This document shows, piece after piece, positions 6,449 to 15,034 of a stretch of DNA of 17,491 nt (its first letter is position 1; every line of letters starts with the position of its first letter). The notes beneath the pieces were generated by a model. That model was given only the letters and a program-made list of their open reading frames with translations. It did no database searches and was not told the origin of the DNA. The position numbers were made by a program, and so were the translations under genes. This DNA comes from Planctomycetaceae bacterium (lineage in GTDB: Bacteria > Planctomycetota > Planctomycetia > Pirellulales > Pirellulaceae), in the NCBI GenBank assembly GCA_005773145.1, contig SXHS01000298.1, positions 1 through 17,491 on the forward strand, written 5' to 3'.

Positions 6449-8653
6449 ATGGTTCGTTGGAAACATCTGCTGAAATGGGTGTGGTGCCTGACGGCATGCA
6501 CCTCGATTGGGTGTCACGCGGGCCGAGACGCCTTTTATGTCGATCCGCTGCCTGACCAGCCGATCAGTCCCTCGGCCACCGAACTGGAACTGCCGACCGT
6601 CGCGTCAGAGCGGTCCGTGGATTCACTCACGCCCGCTGCGCCGCGGACCCTGGCTGAGGCGGAAACCACGGAGTATTGGGATCTTAGTCTGCAAGATGCC
6701 ATTCGGATTGCACTCAGCAACAGTCGCGTGATGCGTGACGTTGGTGCGCGTATCGTCAACCAGCCCCCGAGTTCGCAGCTATCAAATACCGTTTACGATG
6801 CTGCCATTGCGGAAGCAGATCCCGTCCGGGGCCCGCATGCAGCGCTGTCGGAATTCGACGCTCAGTTTGCGACCAAGTTCATTTACAACCATGCCAATGT
6901 TAACGACGACAATAACAGGGCTCGGGCCCACCATTTTCCGTTCATGACGCTTGGGTCTGCGACACTGGCCGACGACTTCTACATGGCGCAGCTTGAGCTG
7001 TCCAAGAAGGCTGCGACCGGGACCCAGTATGCGGTAAGGAGCACGAATTACTATCTCGAGGGAGACTTTTTTGCGAGAACGGCCCACTTGTACAATCCGG
7101 GGGTTGAGTTGGAGGTGCGTCATCCGCTTTTGCAGGGGGGGGGCATTGATTTCAATCGAATTGCCGGTCCGCGCAGCGTCCCTGGCATCTACAACGGCGT
7201 GGTGCTAGCGCGACTCAACACGGACATCGCATTGGCTGATTTCGAACTGGCGGTAACCAATTTTTTGGTTGACGTGGAACGCGCCTATTGGAACTTGCAC
7301 TATGCATACCGCGATTTGAACGCCAAGAAGTCCTCTCGCGACGCATCCTTGGAGATCTGGCGGACGGTTAAACGCAAATACGAAGCGGGCGCTGAGATGG
7401 TGGATGCGGACGATGAGGCCAGCGCCCGGGGACAGTACTACCTGTTACAGGGCGAGGTCGAGGACAGTTTGGCGGGGCGAGAGACGCTGGCCAACGTGGC
7501 ACTACCCACGACGGGGGGCGTCTATGCAAATGAACGTCGACTACGCGTCCTCATGGGGCTCCCTGCCAACGACGGTCGTCTGATTCGGGCGACGGATAGT
7601 CCGGTACAGGCACCGGTAACCTTTGAGTGGATCGCGTCGTGCGGCGAGGCCATCGATCGAAGGGTCCAACTGCGCAAACAGCGTTGGATCGTCAAACGAC
7701 GGGAACTGGAATTGGTCGCCTCTCGCAACTTCCTGCTGCCCAAACTGGACTTGCTGGCCAACTATCGTACTAGTTGGCTGGATAGCCAGCTGGTGACCCC
7801 CGACAACAACCCGATTCATGTGCATTTCGGTCTCAATCGACTGGACTTGGAAGGAGACATGCACCAGGCTTCAGCCGGATTGCAGTTCTCGGCTCCGTTA
7901 GGATGGCGCAAGGAACTTGCGGCCGTGCGACACGCCGAATTGACCCTGGCTCGCGAGCGGGCCGTATTGCGAGAACAAGAGCTGCAGATCAGCCACGAAT
8001 TGAGCGCTTCTATTACCGAGTTGGACCGCGCGTACCATCAAATCAGCGCCACCTACAACCGCTTTGTTTCCGCCCAGCAGCAGGTTGCCGCACGCCGTGC
8101 GAAATACGATAAAGGCGCACTCCAACTCGAATTCTTACTGGACGCACAACTCCGCAGCGCGGAGTCCGATTCGATCTATCACAAGTCGTTGGTGGACTAC
8201 AATCTTGCCCTGACCAACGTGCACCTACAGCGAGGATCGCTGTTGGAATACAACGGCGTGATCATGGCGGAGGGTCAATGGCCTGAAGCGGCCTACGCAG
8301 ACGCCTTGAAGCAGACGAGTCGCTGGCGCGAATTGGAGCAAGACCGAGTGAAGCGATCTTCGACCGTCAGCCAAGGGCCCTACCCTCAGGTTTGGGAGCC
8401 CGAGACGGAGACCGTGGTGGGCGAAGCAACGGAGGTACTTCCGAACGAGTCGCCAAGCAGTTCAGAACCGGGCACAGAGGAAGCGTTGCCAGCTCCTAAC
8501 CGCACGGAACCTTCGAGCGGTGGCAAGTCTCCGACCGAGGCCAACGAAGTGGCGCCGGTCTCCTACCAGGCCGAGACGCCTGCGGATGGCGTCGCCTTGC
8601 GGCCGCTAACGGCAGACGACCCGCCGCTAAGACGACTACCGACGACACCCTAG
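6449..8653 (+). CDS. TolC-family outer membrane efflux lipoprotein
   Basis: This is predicted to be an outer-membrane channel component of a type I secretion or RND-type efflux system. I chose ATG 6449 (734 residues) over the in-frame TTG at 6395. It gives a lipoprotein-like signal, with basic N-terminus MVRWKH, a hydrophobic stretch and the lipobox-like TSIGC with Cys22. The TolC signature starts near residue 87 (WDLSLQDAIRIAL) and continues through long helical repeats. The motif VRHPLLQGGG...NRIAGPRS resembles the PLLQGxG...RIAGP of planctomycete TolC-like proteins. The second half repeats the pattern from about residue 400. The last 100 residues or so are Ser/Pro/Glu-rich and probably disordered, which partly explains why it is longer than the roughly 450-500 residues usual for TolC. 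No periplasmic adaptor or pump gene is in the window, so the exported substrate is unknown. It converges on the polyketide synthase locus and is not in its operon. Confidence 0.88.
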   Translation: MVRWKHLLKWVWCLTACTSIGCHAGRDAFYVDPLPDQPISPSATELELPTVASERSVDSLTPAAPRTLAEAETTEYWDLSLQDAIRIALSNSRVMRDVGARIVNQPPSSQLSNTVYDAAIAEADPVRGPHAALSEFDAQFATKFIYNHANVNDDNNRARAHHFPFMTLGSATLADDFYMAQLELSKKAATGTQYAVRSTNYYLEGDFFARTAHLYNPGVELEVRHPLLQGGGIDFNRIAGPRSVPGIYNGVVLARLNTDIALADFELAVTNFLVDVERAYWNLHYAYRDLNAKKSSRDASLEIWRTVKRKYEAGAEMVDADDEASARGQYYLLQGEVEDSLAGRETLANVALPTTGGVYANERRLRVLMGLPANDGRLIRATDSPVQAPVTFEWIASCGEAIDRRVQLRKQRWIVKRRELELVASRNFLLPKLDLLANYRTSWLDSQLVTPDNNPIHVHFGLNRLDLEGDMHQASAGLQFSAPLGWRKELAAVRHAELTLARERAVLREQELQISHELSASITELDRAYHQISATYNRFVSAQQQVAARRAKYDKGALQLEFLLDAQLRSAESDSIYHKSLVDYNLALTNVHLQRGSLLEYNGVIMAEGQWPEAAYADALKQTSRWRELEQDRVKRSSTVSQGPYPQVWEPETETVVGEATEVLPNESPSSSEPGTEEALPAPNRTEPSSGGKSPTEANEVAPVSYQAETPADGVALRPLTADDPPLRRLPTTP

Positions 8654-8657
8654 CCGT

Positions 8658-8685
8658 CGATGGCTGCCGCACGGTTGCAGCCGTT
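8658..8685. terminator. Hairpin between convergent TolC and synthase genes (possible bidirectional terminator)
   Basis: In the 70-bp gap between the two convergent stops, GGCTGC (8662-8667) pairs with GCAGCC (8677-8682). The stem extends by a T-G wobble and an A-T pair, and the loop is 9 nt. There is no T-run on either side, so termination function is only a positional inference. Confidence 0.3.
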
Positions 8686-8723
8686 ATCATGGGGCCGGGG
8701 CAGATCAGGGCTGCCAAACACGG

Positions 8724-11700
8724 TTACGATTCGACCGCCACAGATGAAAGGTGGATCGAGGCGAAGGCCACCAGCATGTTGTCGGTACACATCACATGCA
8801 CAACGAATCGCTGGCCCGTAGGGTGATGGTGGATAAGGATATGGCGTCGATCGACATCGAGTGCCTCGAAGTCCAACGGGCGGCCGGCCAGACCGGTACC
8901 GAGTGCCTTGCCCACTGCCTCTTTCGCACACCATAAACTCAGCCAATCGTTATGCCGCGTCGCATCGCCAGCTTCATGGACTTCCGCTAGCCCCACTCCG
9001 ACCATCTCCCGTTCTTCGGCAGTGGTAAAATGGGGAATGATCTCCTCGATGTCGCGGTTGAGCGGCTCGATGTCGACGCCAATCGGATAATTGGATGCGG
9101 CCGCGAAGGCACGATCCTCCGTGTGCGATATGCTTAATTGCGGCGGAATGATCGAAACGTCTCGCATCACGGCGTAGGGTTGCCCCGACTCGTCATTGAG
9201 GATGGAGATGTCGAGTGGATGCAGAACGACCGTATCACAGAATCGGGCCAACCATTTTCGGACAGCGTCTTTGGCGGCCAGCCGTCCCCAGAGCCATTGC
9301 CAACGACGCCGCGGGGTCTCGAGCCGCGCAAAGATGGCTTCCTCTTCGCTATTCAAACATAGACGGGCCATCCAATCAAAGTTGCCCCCCGGCACTTCTT
9401 CCTGGCTCACCCAAGTCACCACCGTGTCCTGCAGTTCGTCTGCAAGGTCCAGATCGTGCGAAATATAATTGTTAACAGGATCTCGTTGTGCCTCGATGCC
9501 ACGAATCGTCCAATCAAAGATCCATTGACTGAATCCCTGAATTCGCATCCAAACACGGCCGGACCCGTCCTGGACTTCTACGTCCGTAGTGACAACCTTC
9601 GCGGCATTGCGCGCTGTAACCGATTCGATGCGGGTCCGGACGCGCGTGCCGTGGCTCGGCGTTGGGCGATACAATTCGAGTTTTCGAAATCCCGTGGGAA
9701 GGGCGTAGCGGCCCTGGCCACGCACCCACAGCCCGAGCAATTGGGCAATCCCATCCAAGATGACGGGATCGAGCAGGAACTGTGGATTCGGAATGGAACG
9801 AAACCATTCGCCCCAAGGGAGTACGACCAGCTCCGCGTCGCCCCCCGTTGGTCCGACACGATCCAGCCCGGCAATGCATTGCAGACGGGGTCCATTAAAG
9901 GAGTGCCGGTCACGGTAGATTTCCTCCACACCAAAGATCCAATGGTCGGACTCGTCTCGCTCAGAAAACGCCATTTCAAGCTGCTGCTCATAAACGGAGC
10001 CGAACCGAAATTCAGCCGACGAGTTCGACTCGCCGTTGGAAAACATTTCAGCGCGAACCGTAACCACTCCTGCGGACTCGTCCACGACGGCCACCTTCGC
10101 TTCGATGCGCACGGGGAGCTGCCGAGAATCTCGCATGGCCGCCCACCGCAGGGCTCGCATGCGTTCCACGCCGATCAGTGCCAGCCCGGGTGCCAGACAG
10201 GACGCCGTCTCCGCCAGCGCCTCGACCATCACGGCCATGGGGAGCAATGGAAGACACGACTCGAGCGGCTTGTGTTGCTGCGCGTTGATGAACACATGGT
10301 CGTGTAGGAAGTAGTCCTCGTCGAGATCATACACGCGTTCGGTGACAATCGATTCTCCCTCGGTCCAGGCAACGACGTGTCCGACAAGCGGCAAGTGGCC
10401 GCTGGCAGGAACGAGCATCGCGGAGACGGTCTCGTCGAATGCCAGCTCCGAGTGATTCCTCGCTTCGCTTTCCGCCGGATCCATTTGCTGCGTGGTCATC
10501 ACCGACGGGACGCCTGCAGTGTCTCGTGCGTGTTGGCAGGCCCACTCGGCCAACTCCTTGCCGAACGGGTAGACATCCAGACGCAACGGCATCAGCAGGG
10601 TGCGTTCCGGAATGGCCGGCTGAACTGGGGTTGCCATGAACGTCTGCCGGTAGCGGTGCAAGGCGGGCAGATCAAATCGAACTCCGCTGACAAACAACGT
10701 GGCACAAAGCCGATGCAGCTGCGTCAAAGGATCTCGGTCGTCGACATCCAGCGACTCCAATACCGCATCGTCGCCGGGGAGCACATTTCTAAAGGTGGAA
10801 GCCATGCCACCATTTCCAACTTGTACGAATACGTTGGCGCCGTCGTCGTACATGCGTTTCAGAGTTTGCCAGTAACGCACGGCATGATCTAAATTGGACA
10901 TGGCGGTCTGCCGAACCTCGGCCGGTGCAACTGGAAATAGACTCTCGGTAATCGCCGAATAGGTCGGCTTTCGGGGCGTGGAGAAACGATAGGGCCGTTC
11001 CCAAATCGCCTTCAGTTCATGAGCCACATACGATTGATGGGGAGTGTGTACCGCGGGAAACGGCAGCTTGGTGGCGGCAATGCCCAGCTCGCGGCATCTC
11101 TGCACCAAGCCATCAATCTCCTCAGCCGGTCCCCCCACCGCCTGCGCGTTGGGGGCGACATGGATCGAAATGGTAGTTCCGGGCAATTCCGCGAGCACTT
11201 CTGCGAGACGATCTTCCGTCGCCAGCACGAATGCCGAGCGACTGTCGGATCGCAAATCACCCTGTTCCGTCAGCGCATCCCATAAGCCGGGCATCAATTC
11301 GTCAATGTCCATCGCGCCCGCGGCACAAAGCGCCGCCAATTCGCCCTGACTCTGCCCCATGAACATGGAGACCGGAATCCCCAGGAATTCGATTAGTTTC
11401 CAGCTGAGCCAGTTTCCCACGGTGATGCCACCCAGCGACAGATTCGCCAGCGTGGGGGTCCCCGCTGAACTTGAGCCGGTCGCTTCCGTGGACACGGTGG
11501 GGGACGCAAGCCGCTGATTGAGCGATTCCCGGACCTCGGGTGAAAATGTCGTTGGTGGCGCAAGGATCAGGCTCGTGGGGAAGAGGTCCTGTGGGTGCTC
11601 GTTGCGGAGTTCCCAAACGTCCATCTGTTTTCGCAATTCCGGATAGTGCAGGCAGAGAGCCATCAAATGTTGGGAGTAGTTTCCCGACAAGCCTGGAAAC

Positions 11701-13475
11701 GCGGTGCCAGGAAAGACGGCTGCGACCGTCGGTTGATGGTTGACATCCACGCATCGATAGGAAACAGCCTCGATATCTCGGAACGAGGGATGCTCCTCGG
11801 CCTCCAGACGTTCCCGACACACGGCGAGCAGTTCTTGCGCGTGCCGCACATGATCACAGACCAGCGCCAAGCGATAGGGTTGTTGGTCGACCTGCGAGCA
11901 GGTTTCGGCTGCCAATCGAGCCAGGCAACCCACCGCCTGTTCCAGCGAGAGCTTTTCTGCCAAGTTGGCCATCTGCTCGCATAAGTGCTGGCGTGACGAG
12001 CCCGCGAATACCAGCAACTCACTGGCGCGGATCACCTGGTCCACGAACGGCCGGGGGCGAATGGGAATTGAAGCCGATTCGACAACCTCTTCGAGAATGG
12101 TATGTGCATTGATGCCACCAAAACCGAAGGCGTTGATCCCCGCGCGGCGCGGTCCCTGCCGGGACGGGTGCGTCCACGCTCGCGCCTCGCCATTCAGATA
12201 GAACGGCAAGTGCTCGAGATCCTGGTGGGGTTCCTCACAATGCAGACTTGGTGGAAGTACTTTGTTGGACAGCGCCAAGGCAACTCGGATCAGCGATGCC
12301 ATGCCCGCCGCAGGCATCGTGTGGCCAATCATCGATTTCACCGATCCCATGGCACGTTGCGGCAGCCCGCTGGTCCGTGTGCCGTAAAAAGACTGAATCG
12401 TGGACAGTTCGACGGCATCGCCAACTGGAGTGGCCGTGCCGTGTCCTTCCAAGTAACTGATGGAGTCGGGATGGACTCCGGCATCTGAGTAGGCATTGCG
12501 CAACGACTGGAGTTGCCCAGACATCGCGGGGCTCATCAGGGATACCTCGCGACCGTCGCTGGCCGTACCGATGCCCTTAATCCAAGCATAAATACGGTCC
12601 CCATGTGCGATCGCATCCGCGGCCCGTTTCAGCACCACGGCCCCCGCCCCCTCGCCGGCTAACAAACCGTCCGCATGCCGGTGGAACGGCCGTATCTGGT
12701 TGCTGGGAGAGAGAGCGCCAATCTGTTGAAAGACGTACCAGAACGTTGGGGTCTGAAAGAGATGAATCCCACAGACGACCCCCACCTCGCTCTTTCGCAT
12801 CCGCAACCGCGCGACAGCCTGATCAAGTGCGACCAAAGACGAGGCGCAGGCTGCGTCGACAAGGTAGGAAGTCCCCCGCAAATTCAGACGATTCGCGGCA
12901 CGCCCGGCCACTAGATTCGGCATGCCCGTCGCCGAGCTATCCGCGCCGCCATTGGGGGGCATAGCCGCAGACATCTCCTCCGCTAATTGAGCCAACTGAC
13001 TCTTCGTCCAATCTGGAAATTTCTTGGCCAAGAAGGCCATCAAGTGCGGAAACAGATCGACGTGAAAATACCCTTCGCACATCTTATTGGTGGGATAGCC
13101 TCCTCGGCCAATGATCAAATCGCACCGTTCGCGCAAGGGACTGTCGCTGGCAATTCCGGCATCGGTCAAGGCGTCGGCGATCACGGCCAAAGCCAGGAAT
13201 TGATCGGGATCGCCGTCGTGAACGTTCTTTGGCAAAACGCCCAATTTGAGCGGATCAAATCGATAACTTTCCGGAATAAAACCGCCTCGCGAACAGGTCA
13301 TATATCGTACGGGATCATCGACCAATAGCTGATTCAGCGCCCCATTGAGACGCCCCGGCGGGATCTCGCGAATGGCATCCACGCCATTCACATTGTTGCT
13401 CCAGTATTGATCAAGTCCACTCGCGGAGGGAAACACGCATCCCATTCCCACGATGGCAATGTCATGTTCGTTCAT
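8724..13475 (-). CDS. Iterative type I polyketide/lipid synthase subunit KS-AT-DH-PPTase
   Basis: This 1583-residue multidomain synthase elongates and dehydrates an acyl chain and can prime carrier domains. The KS covers residues 4-465 with the full triad: Cys210 in DAACASSL, His345 in EGHGTATP and His385 in KSMIGHTMPAAG. An acyltransferase-like domain (about 586-900) has Ser709 in GQSQGE and His810/His813 in PAVHTPH. A dehydratase-type double hotdog (about 1025-1320) has His1060 in LHDHVF and Asp1241 in LDPVILDGIAQLL. A 4'-phosphopantetheinyl transferase forms the C-terminus (about 1395-1580), with LSISHTED, GVDIE (1466-1470) and WCAKEAVGKALG (1515-1526). No ACP is present here; it is supplied by the upstream gene. 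The ATG overlaps the TGA of the KR frame (ATGA, 13472-13475), implying translational coupling. The fused PPTase recalls enediyne synthases and the split subunits recall PUFA synthases, but no CLF or ER domain is seen. The product is probably a reduced or unsaturated secondary lipid (inferred). Confidence 0.93.
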   Translation of the reverse strand: MNEHDIAIVGMGCVFPSASGLDQYWSNNVNGVDAIREIPPGRLNGALNQLLVDDPVRYMTCSRGGFIPESYRFDPLKLGVLPKNVHDGDPDQFLALAVIADALTDAGIASDSPLRERCDLIIGRGGYPTNKMCEGYFHVDLFPHLMAFLAKKFPDWTKSQLAQLAEEMSAAMPPNGGADSSATGMPNLVAGRAANRLNLRGTSYLVDAACASSLVALDQAVARLRMRKSEVGVVCGIHLFQTPTFWYVFQQIGALSPSNQIRPFHRHADGLLAGEGAGAVVLKRAADAIAHGDRIYAWIKGIGTASDGREVSLMSPAMSGQLQSLRNAYSDAGVHPDSISYLEGHGTATPVGDAVELSTIQSFYGTRTSGLPQRAMGSVKSMIGHTMPAAGMASLIRVALALSNKVLPPSLHCEEPHQDLEHLPFYLNGEARAWTHPSRQGPRRAGINAFGFGGINAHTILEEVVESASIPIRPRPFVDQVIRASELLVFAGSSRQHLCEQMANLAEKLSLEQAVGCLARLAAETCSQVDQQPYRLALVCDHVRHAQELLAVCRERLEAEEHPSFRDIEAVSYRCVDVNHQPTVAAVFPGTAFPGLSGNYSQHLMALCLHYPELRKQMDVWELRNEHPQDLFPTSLILAPPTTFSPEVRESLNQRLASPTVSTEATGSSSAGTPTLANLSLGGITVGNWLSWKLIEFLGIPVSMFMGQSQGELAALCAAGAMDIDELMPGLWDALTEQGDLRSDSRSAFVLATEDRLAEVLAELPGTTISIHVAPNAQAVGGPAEEIDGLVQRCRELGIAATKLPFPAVHTPHQSYVAHELKAIWERPYRFSTPRKPTYSAITESLFPVAPAEVRQTAMSNLDHAVRYWQTLKRMYDDGANVFVQVGNGGMASTFRNVLPGDDAVLESLDVDDRDPLTQLHRLCATLFVSGVRFDLPALHRYRQTFMATPVQPAIPERTLLMPLRLDVYPFGKELAEWACQHARDTAGVPSVMTTQQMDPAESEARNHSELAFDETVSAMLVPASGHLPLVGHVVAWTEGESIVTERVYDLDEDYFLHDHVFINAQQHKPLESCLPLLPMAVMVEALAETASCLAPGLALIGVERMRALRWAAMRDSRQLPVRIEAKVAVVDESAGVVTVRAEMFSNGESNSSAEFRFGSVYEQQLEMAFSERDESDHWIFGVEEIYRDRHSFNGPRLQCIAGLDRVGPTGGDAELVVLPWGEWFRSIPNPQFLLDPVILDGIAQLLGLWVRGQGRYALPTGFRKLELYRPTPSHGTRVRTRIESVTARNAAKVVTTDVEVQDGSGRVWMRIQGFSQWIFDWTIRGIEAQRDPVNNYISHDLDLADELQDTVVTWVSQEEVPGGNFDWMARLCLNSEEEAIFARLETPRRRWQWLWGRLAAKDAVRKWLARFCDTVVLHPLDISILNDESGQPYAVMRDVSIIPPQLSISHTEDRAFAAASNYPIGVDIEPLNRDIEEIIPHFTTAEEREMVGVGLAEVHEAGDATRHNDWLSLWCAKEAVGKALGTGLAGRPLDFEALDVDRRHILIHHHPTGQRFVVHVMCTDNMLVAFASIHLSSVAVES
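13472..13475 (-). promoter_or_regulatory. ATGA stop-start overlap
   Basis: The TGA of the KR frame (13474-13472) overlaps the ATG of the KS-AT-DH-PPTase frame (13475-13473). The upstream purine signal is weak (GGGG about 9 nt before the ATG). Translation of the second subunit therefore probably relies on ribosomes finishing the first, which would help to keep the two synthase subunits at similar levels. Confidence 0.8.
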
Positions 13476-15001
13476 ATTTTCAACCCCGCGTAATTCTCTA
13501 GAGCCTGGGCATCACCCGCAGCAATCAAGACTTCAGGGGAGGAATCGTCCGCACGACGCAATTCATTCATGAGGCAATCCGCCCCTTCGACCTGACCAAT
13601 GAGGCCGACATTCTGCTTGCGATACAGCCGCTTCAGTTCTTCCGTTACCATGCCGCCATCCCAAGGGCCCCAGTTGATGGCCACCACCCGCCCTGGCCAG
13701 TGGTGATCGAGATGTGCCGCCAATTTATTGAGATACTCATTGGCCGCACTGTAGTCGACCTGACCAGCCGTCCCCAAACGGCCAGAGACAGACGAGAACA
13801 ACACAAAGAACTTCACGTTGGCACTGTCCAGCTTCTGAGCTAGCACATCAGCACTATGAACCTTGGTGTGATAGACACGCGAGAACGACTCCTGCGACTT
13901 GTCACGGATCAAACGGTCCTCCACGACGCCCGCGCCATGAATCACGCCGTCGATACGTCCGTGCTTCGCATAGAGGCTTTCAATCAGCGCACCAAAGGCC
14001 ACCGAATCGCGTACGTCCACGGCATGGTATTCAACCTCGGACCCGGCTTTTCGAATGGCCGCTAGTCGCTGAGCGATCTCGCGGTCTTTGAGAATCCGTT
14101 GTAACCGCCGCTCAATCGCGGCCGGCTTGACGGTTGGGTCCGTCGACCGCATCGATTGAATTAAGTAAGTACGAAGGGGGCCGATATCGACGAGTGCCGC
14201 CGAGTCGGCCGGCTCGGGAATCGGCAATGGACTGCGTCCGACCAGCACCAGGCGCGGCTGGCACTCCTCCGCCATCCGCTCGGCCACGGCCGCCGTCACC
14301 CCATTGGCGCCCCCCGTGATCAAGATGACGGAGTGCTGGTCGAAGGGGAGCGGCGCGACGGGCTGCGCCAGCGCGTTCGTGGCTTGGCCGGTGACGCGCC
14401 ACCGACCCCGTTCGTCGACCCCCACCTCCACCAGCGAGTCCCCCGCGCGCAGTTCCACCAAGATCTGCTCAACCTGCGCTGTGGCCGGAAGCGAGAACGC
14501 GAGATCAAGGTTTTTTACTTGTACCCCGGGCCATTCTTTGCTGGCCGTTTTGCTCATGCCAACGGAGGACGCCTGCACAACCGGTACGGGTGCCGCCACG
14601 TCGAATCCCATACGTCCATTGAGCGATGTGACATTGAGGAATACGGCCCCCGGCCCACTCGCCGCCTGCCGCATCGGCGCCTCAAAGCTGCGGAGGATGT
14701 TCAGCATCCAAGTTGTCAAGCGATCGGACGCCTTCGCATCGCCGCCGCCAGATTGTTGGAACGAATCCAGCATTGGCAAGAGATTAATTACCGCCACACC
14801 AACAGGCGTGGAGCCTTCCGGAAAAATATCCCCCCGCCAGCGGATTACCGCATCGGGATCGGAAAAATCAATCCCCACGGCGCCTGCGGGCAAAGGACTT
14901 GTATCGTCCGGCACAACCAGCTGGATGTCCGCACCGCGCGAGTGCGTCCGGAAGGCCTCAACGACCGCTGATCCTAATGATTGAGGATTACCCAGCACCA
15001 A
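13472..15001 (-). CDS. Ketoreductase (KR) segment of the polyketide synthase, probably translated as a frameshifted continuation of the AT-ACP frame
   Basis: The frame encodes a complete PKS ketoreductase of 509 residues counted from TTG 15001. Residues 1-220 form the structural subdomain, starting with a Rossmann-like strand (VLGNPQSLGSAVVEAF). Residues about 224-460 form the catalytic subdomain, with the nucleotide-binding loop TGGANGV (229-235), LVGRS, active-site Ser403/404 in LFSSVSG, and Tyr417/Asn421 in VDYSAANEYLN. It should reduce the beta-keto group on the ACP with NADPH. The start is not convincing. There is no ATG before residue 77, TTG 15001 has no ribosome-binding site, and the frame is open upstream with plausible coding sequence (TQYQRVLVLG) back into the A10 run at 15023-15032. 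The frame fits a -1 shift from the AT-ACP frame. The stop overlaps the ATG of the KS-AT-DH-PPTase gene. Translational restart or a sequence error are the alternatives. Confidence 0.88.
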   Translation of the reverse strand: MVLGNPQSLGSAVVEAFRTHSRGADIQLVVPDDTSPLPAGAVGIDFSDPDAVIRWRGDIFPEGSTPVGVAVINLLPMLDSFQQSGGGDAKASDRLTTWMLNILRSFEAPMRQAASGPGAVFLNVTSLNGRMGFDVAAPVPVVQASSVGMSKTASKEWPGVQVKNLDLAFSLPATAQVEQILVELRAGDSLVEVGVDERGRWRVTGQATNALAQPVAPLPFDQHSVILITGGANGVTAAVAERMAEECQPRLVLVGRSPLPIPEPADSAALVDIGPLRTYLIQSMRSTDPTVKPAAIERRLQRILKDREIAQRLAAIRKAGSEVEYHAVDVRDSVAFGALIESLYAKHGRIDGVIHGAGVVEDRLIRDKSQESFSRVYHTKVHSADVLAQKLDSANVKFFVLFSSVSGRLGTAGQVDYSAANEYLNKLAAHLDHHWPGRVVAINWGPWDGGMVTEELKRLYRKQNVGLIGQVEGADCLMNELRRADDSSPEVLIAAGDAQALENYAGLKI

Positions 15002-15018
15002 GACGCGCTGATACTGGG

Positions 15019-15034
15019 TTAATTTTTTTTTTCG
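15019..15034 (-). other. A10 slippery run joining the AT-ACP and KR frames (candidate programmed frameshift)
   Basis: On the coding strand the 0 frame reads GCC GAA AAA AAA AAT TAA and ends. A -1 shift on the ten A (15032-15023) gives AAA TTA ACC CAG TAT CAG CGC GTC TTG, that is K-L-T-Q-Y-Q-R-V-L, and enters the ketoreductase Rossmann strand. Adding one A or removing two in the transcript would have the same effect. Runs of nine or more A are known sites of transcriptional slippage and -1 frameshifting (for example dnaX of Thermus). A homopolymer sequencing or assembly error cannot be excluded from the window alone. Confidence 0.65.

Noticed and set aside
7135..7143. Run of nine G in the TolC gene, considered as a phase-variation tract
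   Set aside because: It encodes the glycines of the family-typical PLLQGGG motif and the frame is intact, so codon choice at a conserved site explains it. Only read-level length variation would reopen the question.
9456..10307. Plus-strand open frame of 283 residues inside the KS-AT-DH-PPTase gene
   Set aside because: It is antisense to the well-supported dehydratase region, whose motifs are intact. The translated sequence has no family features.
14304..14984. Plus-strand open frames of 212-226 residues opposite the ketoreductase
   Set aside because: They are shadows of the KR coding sequence, with no start signal and no recognisable domain.
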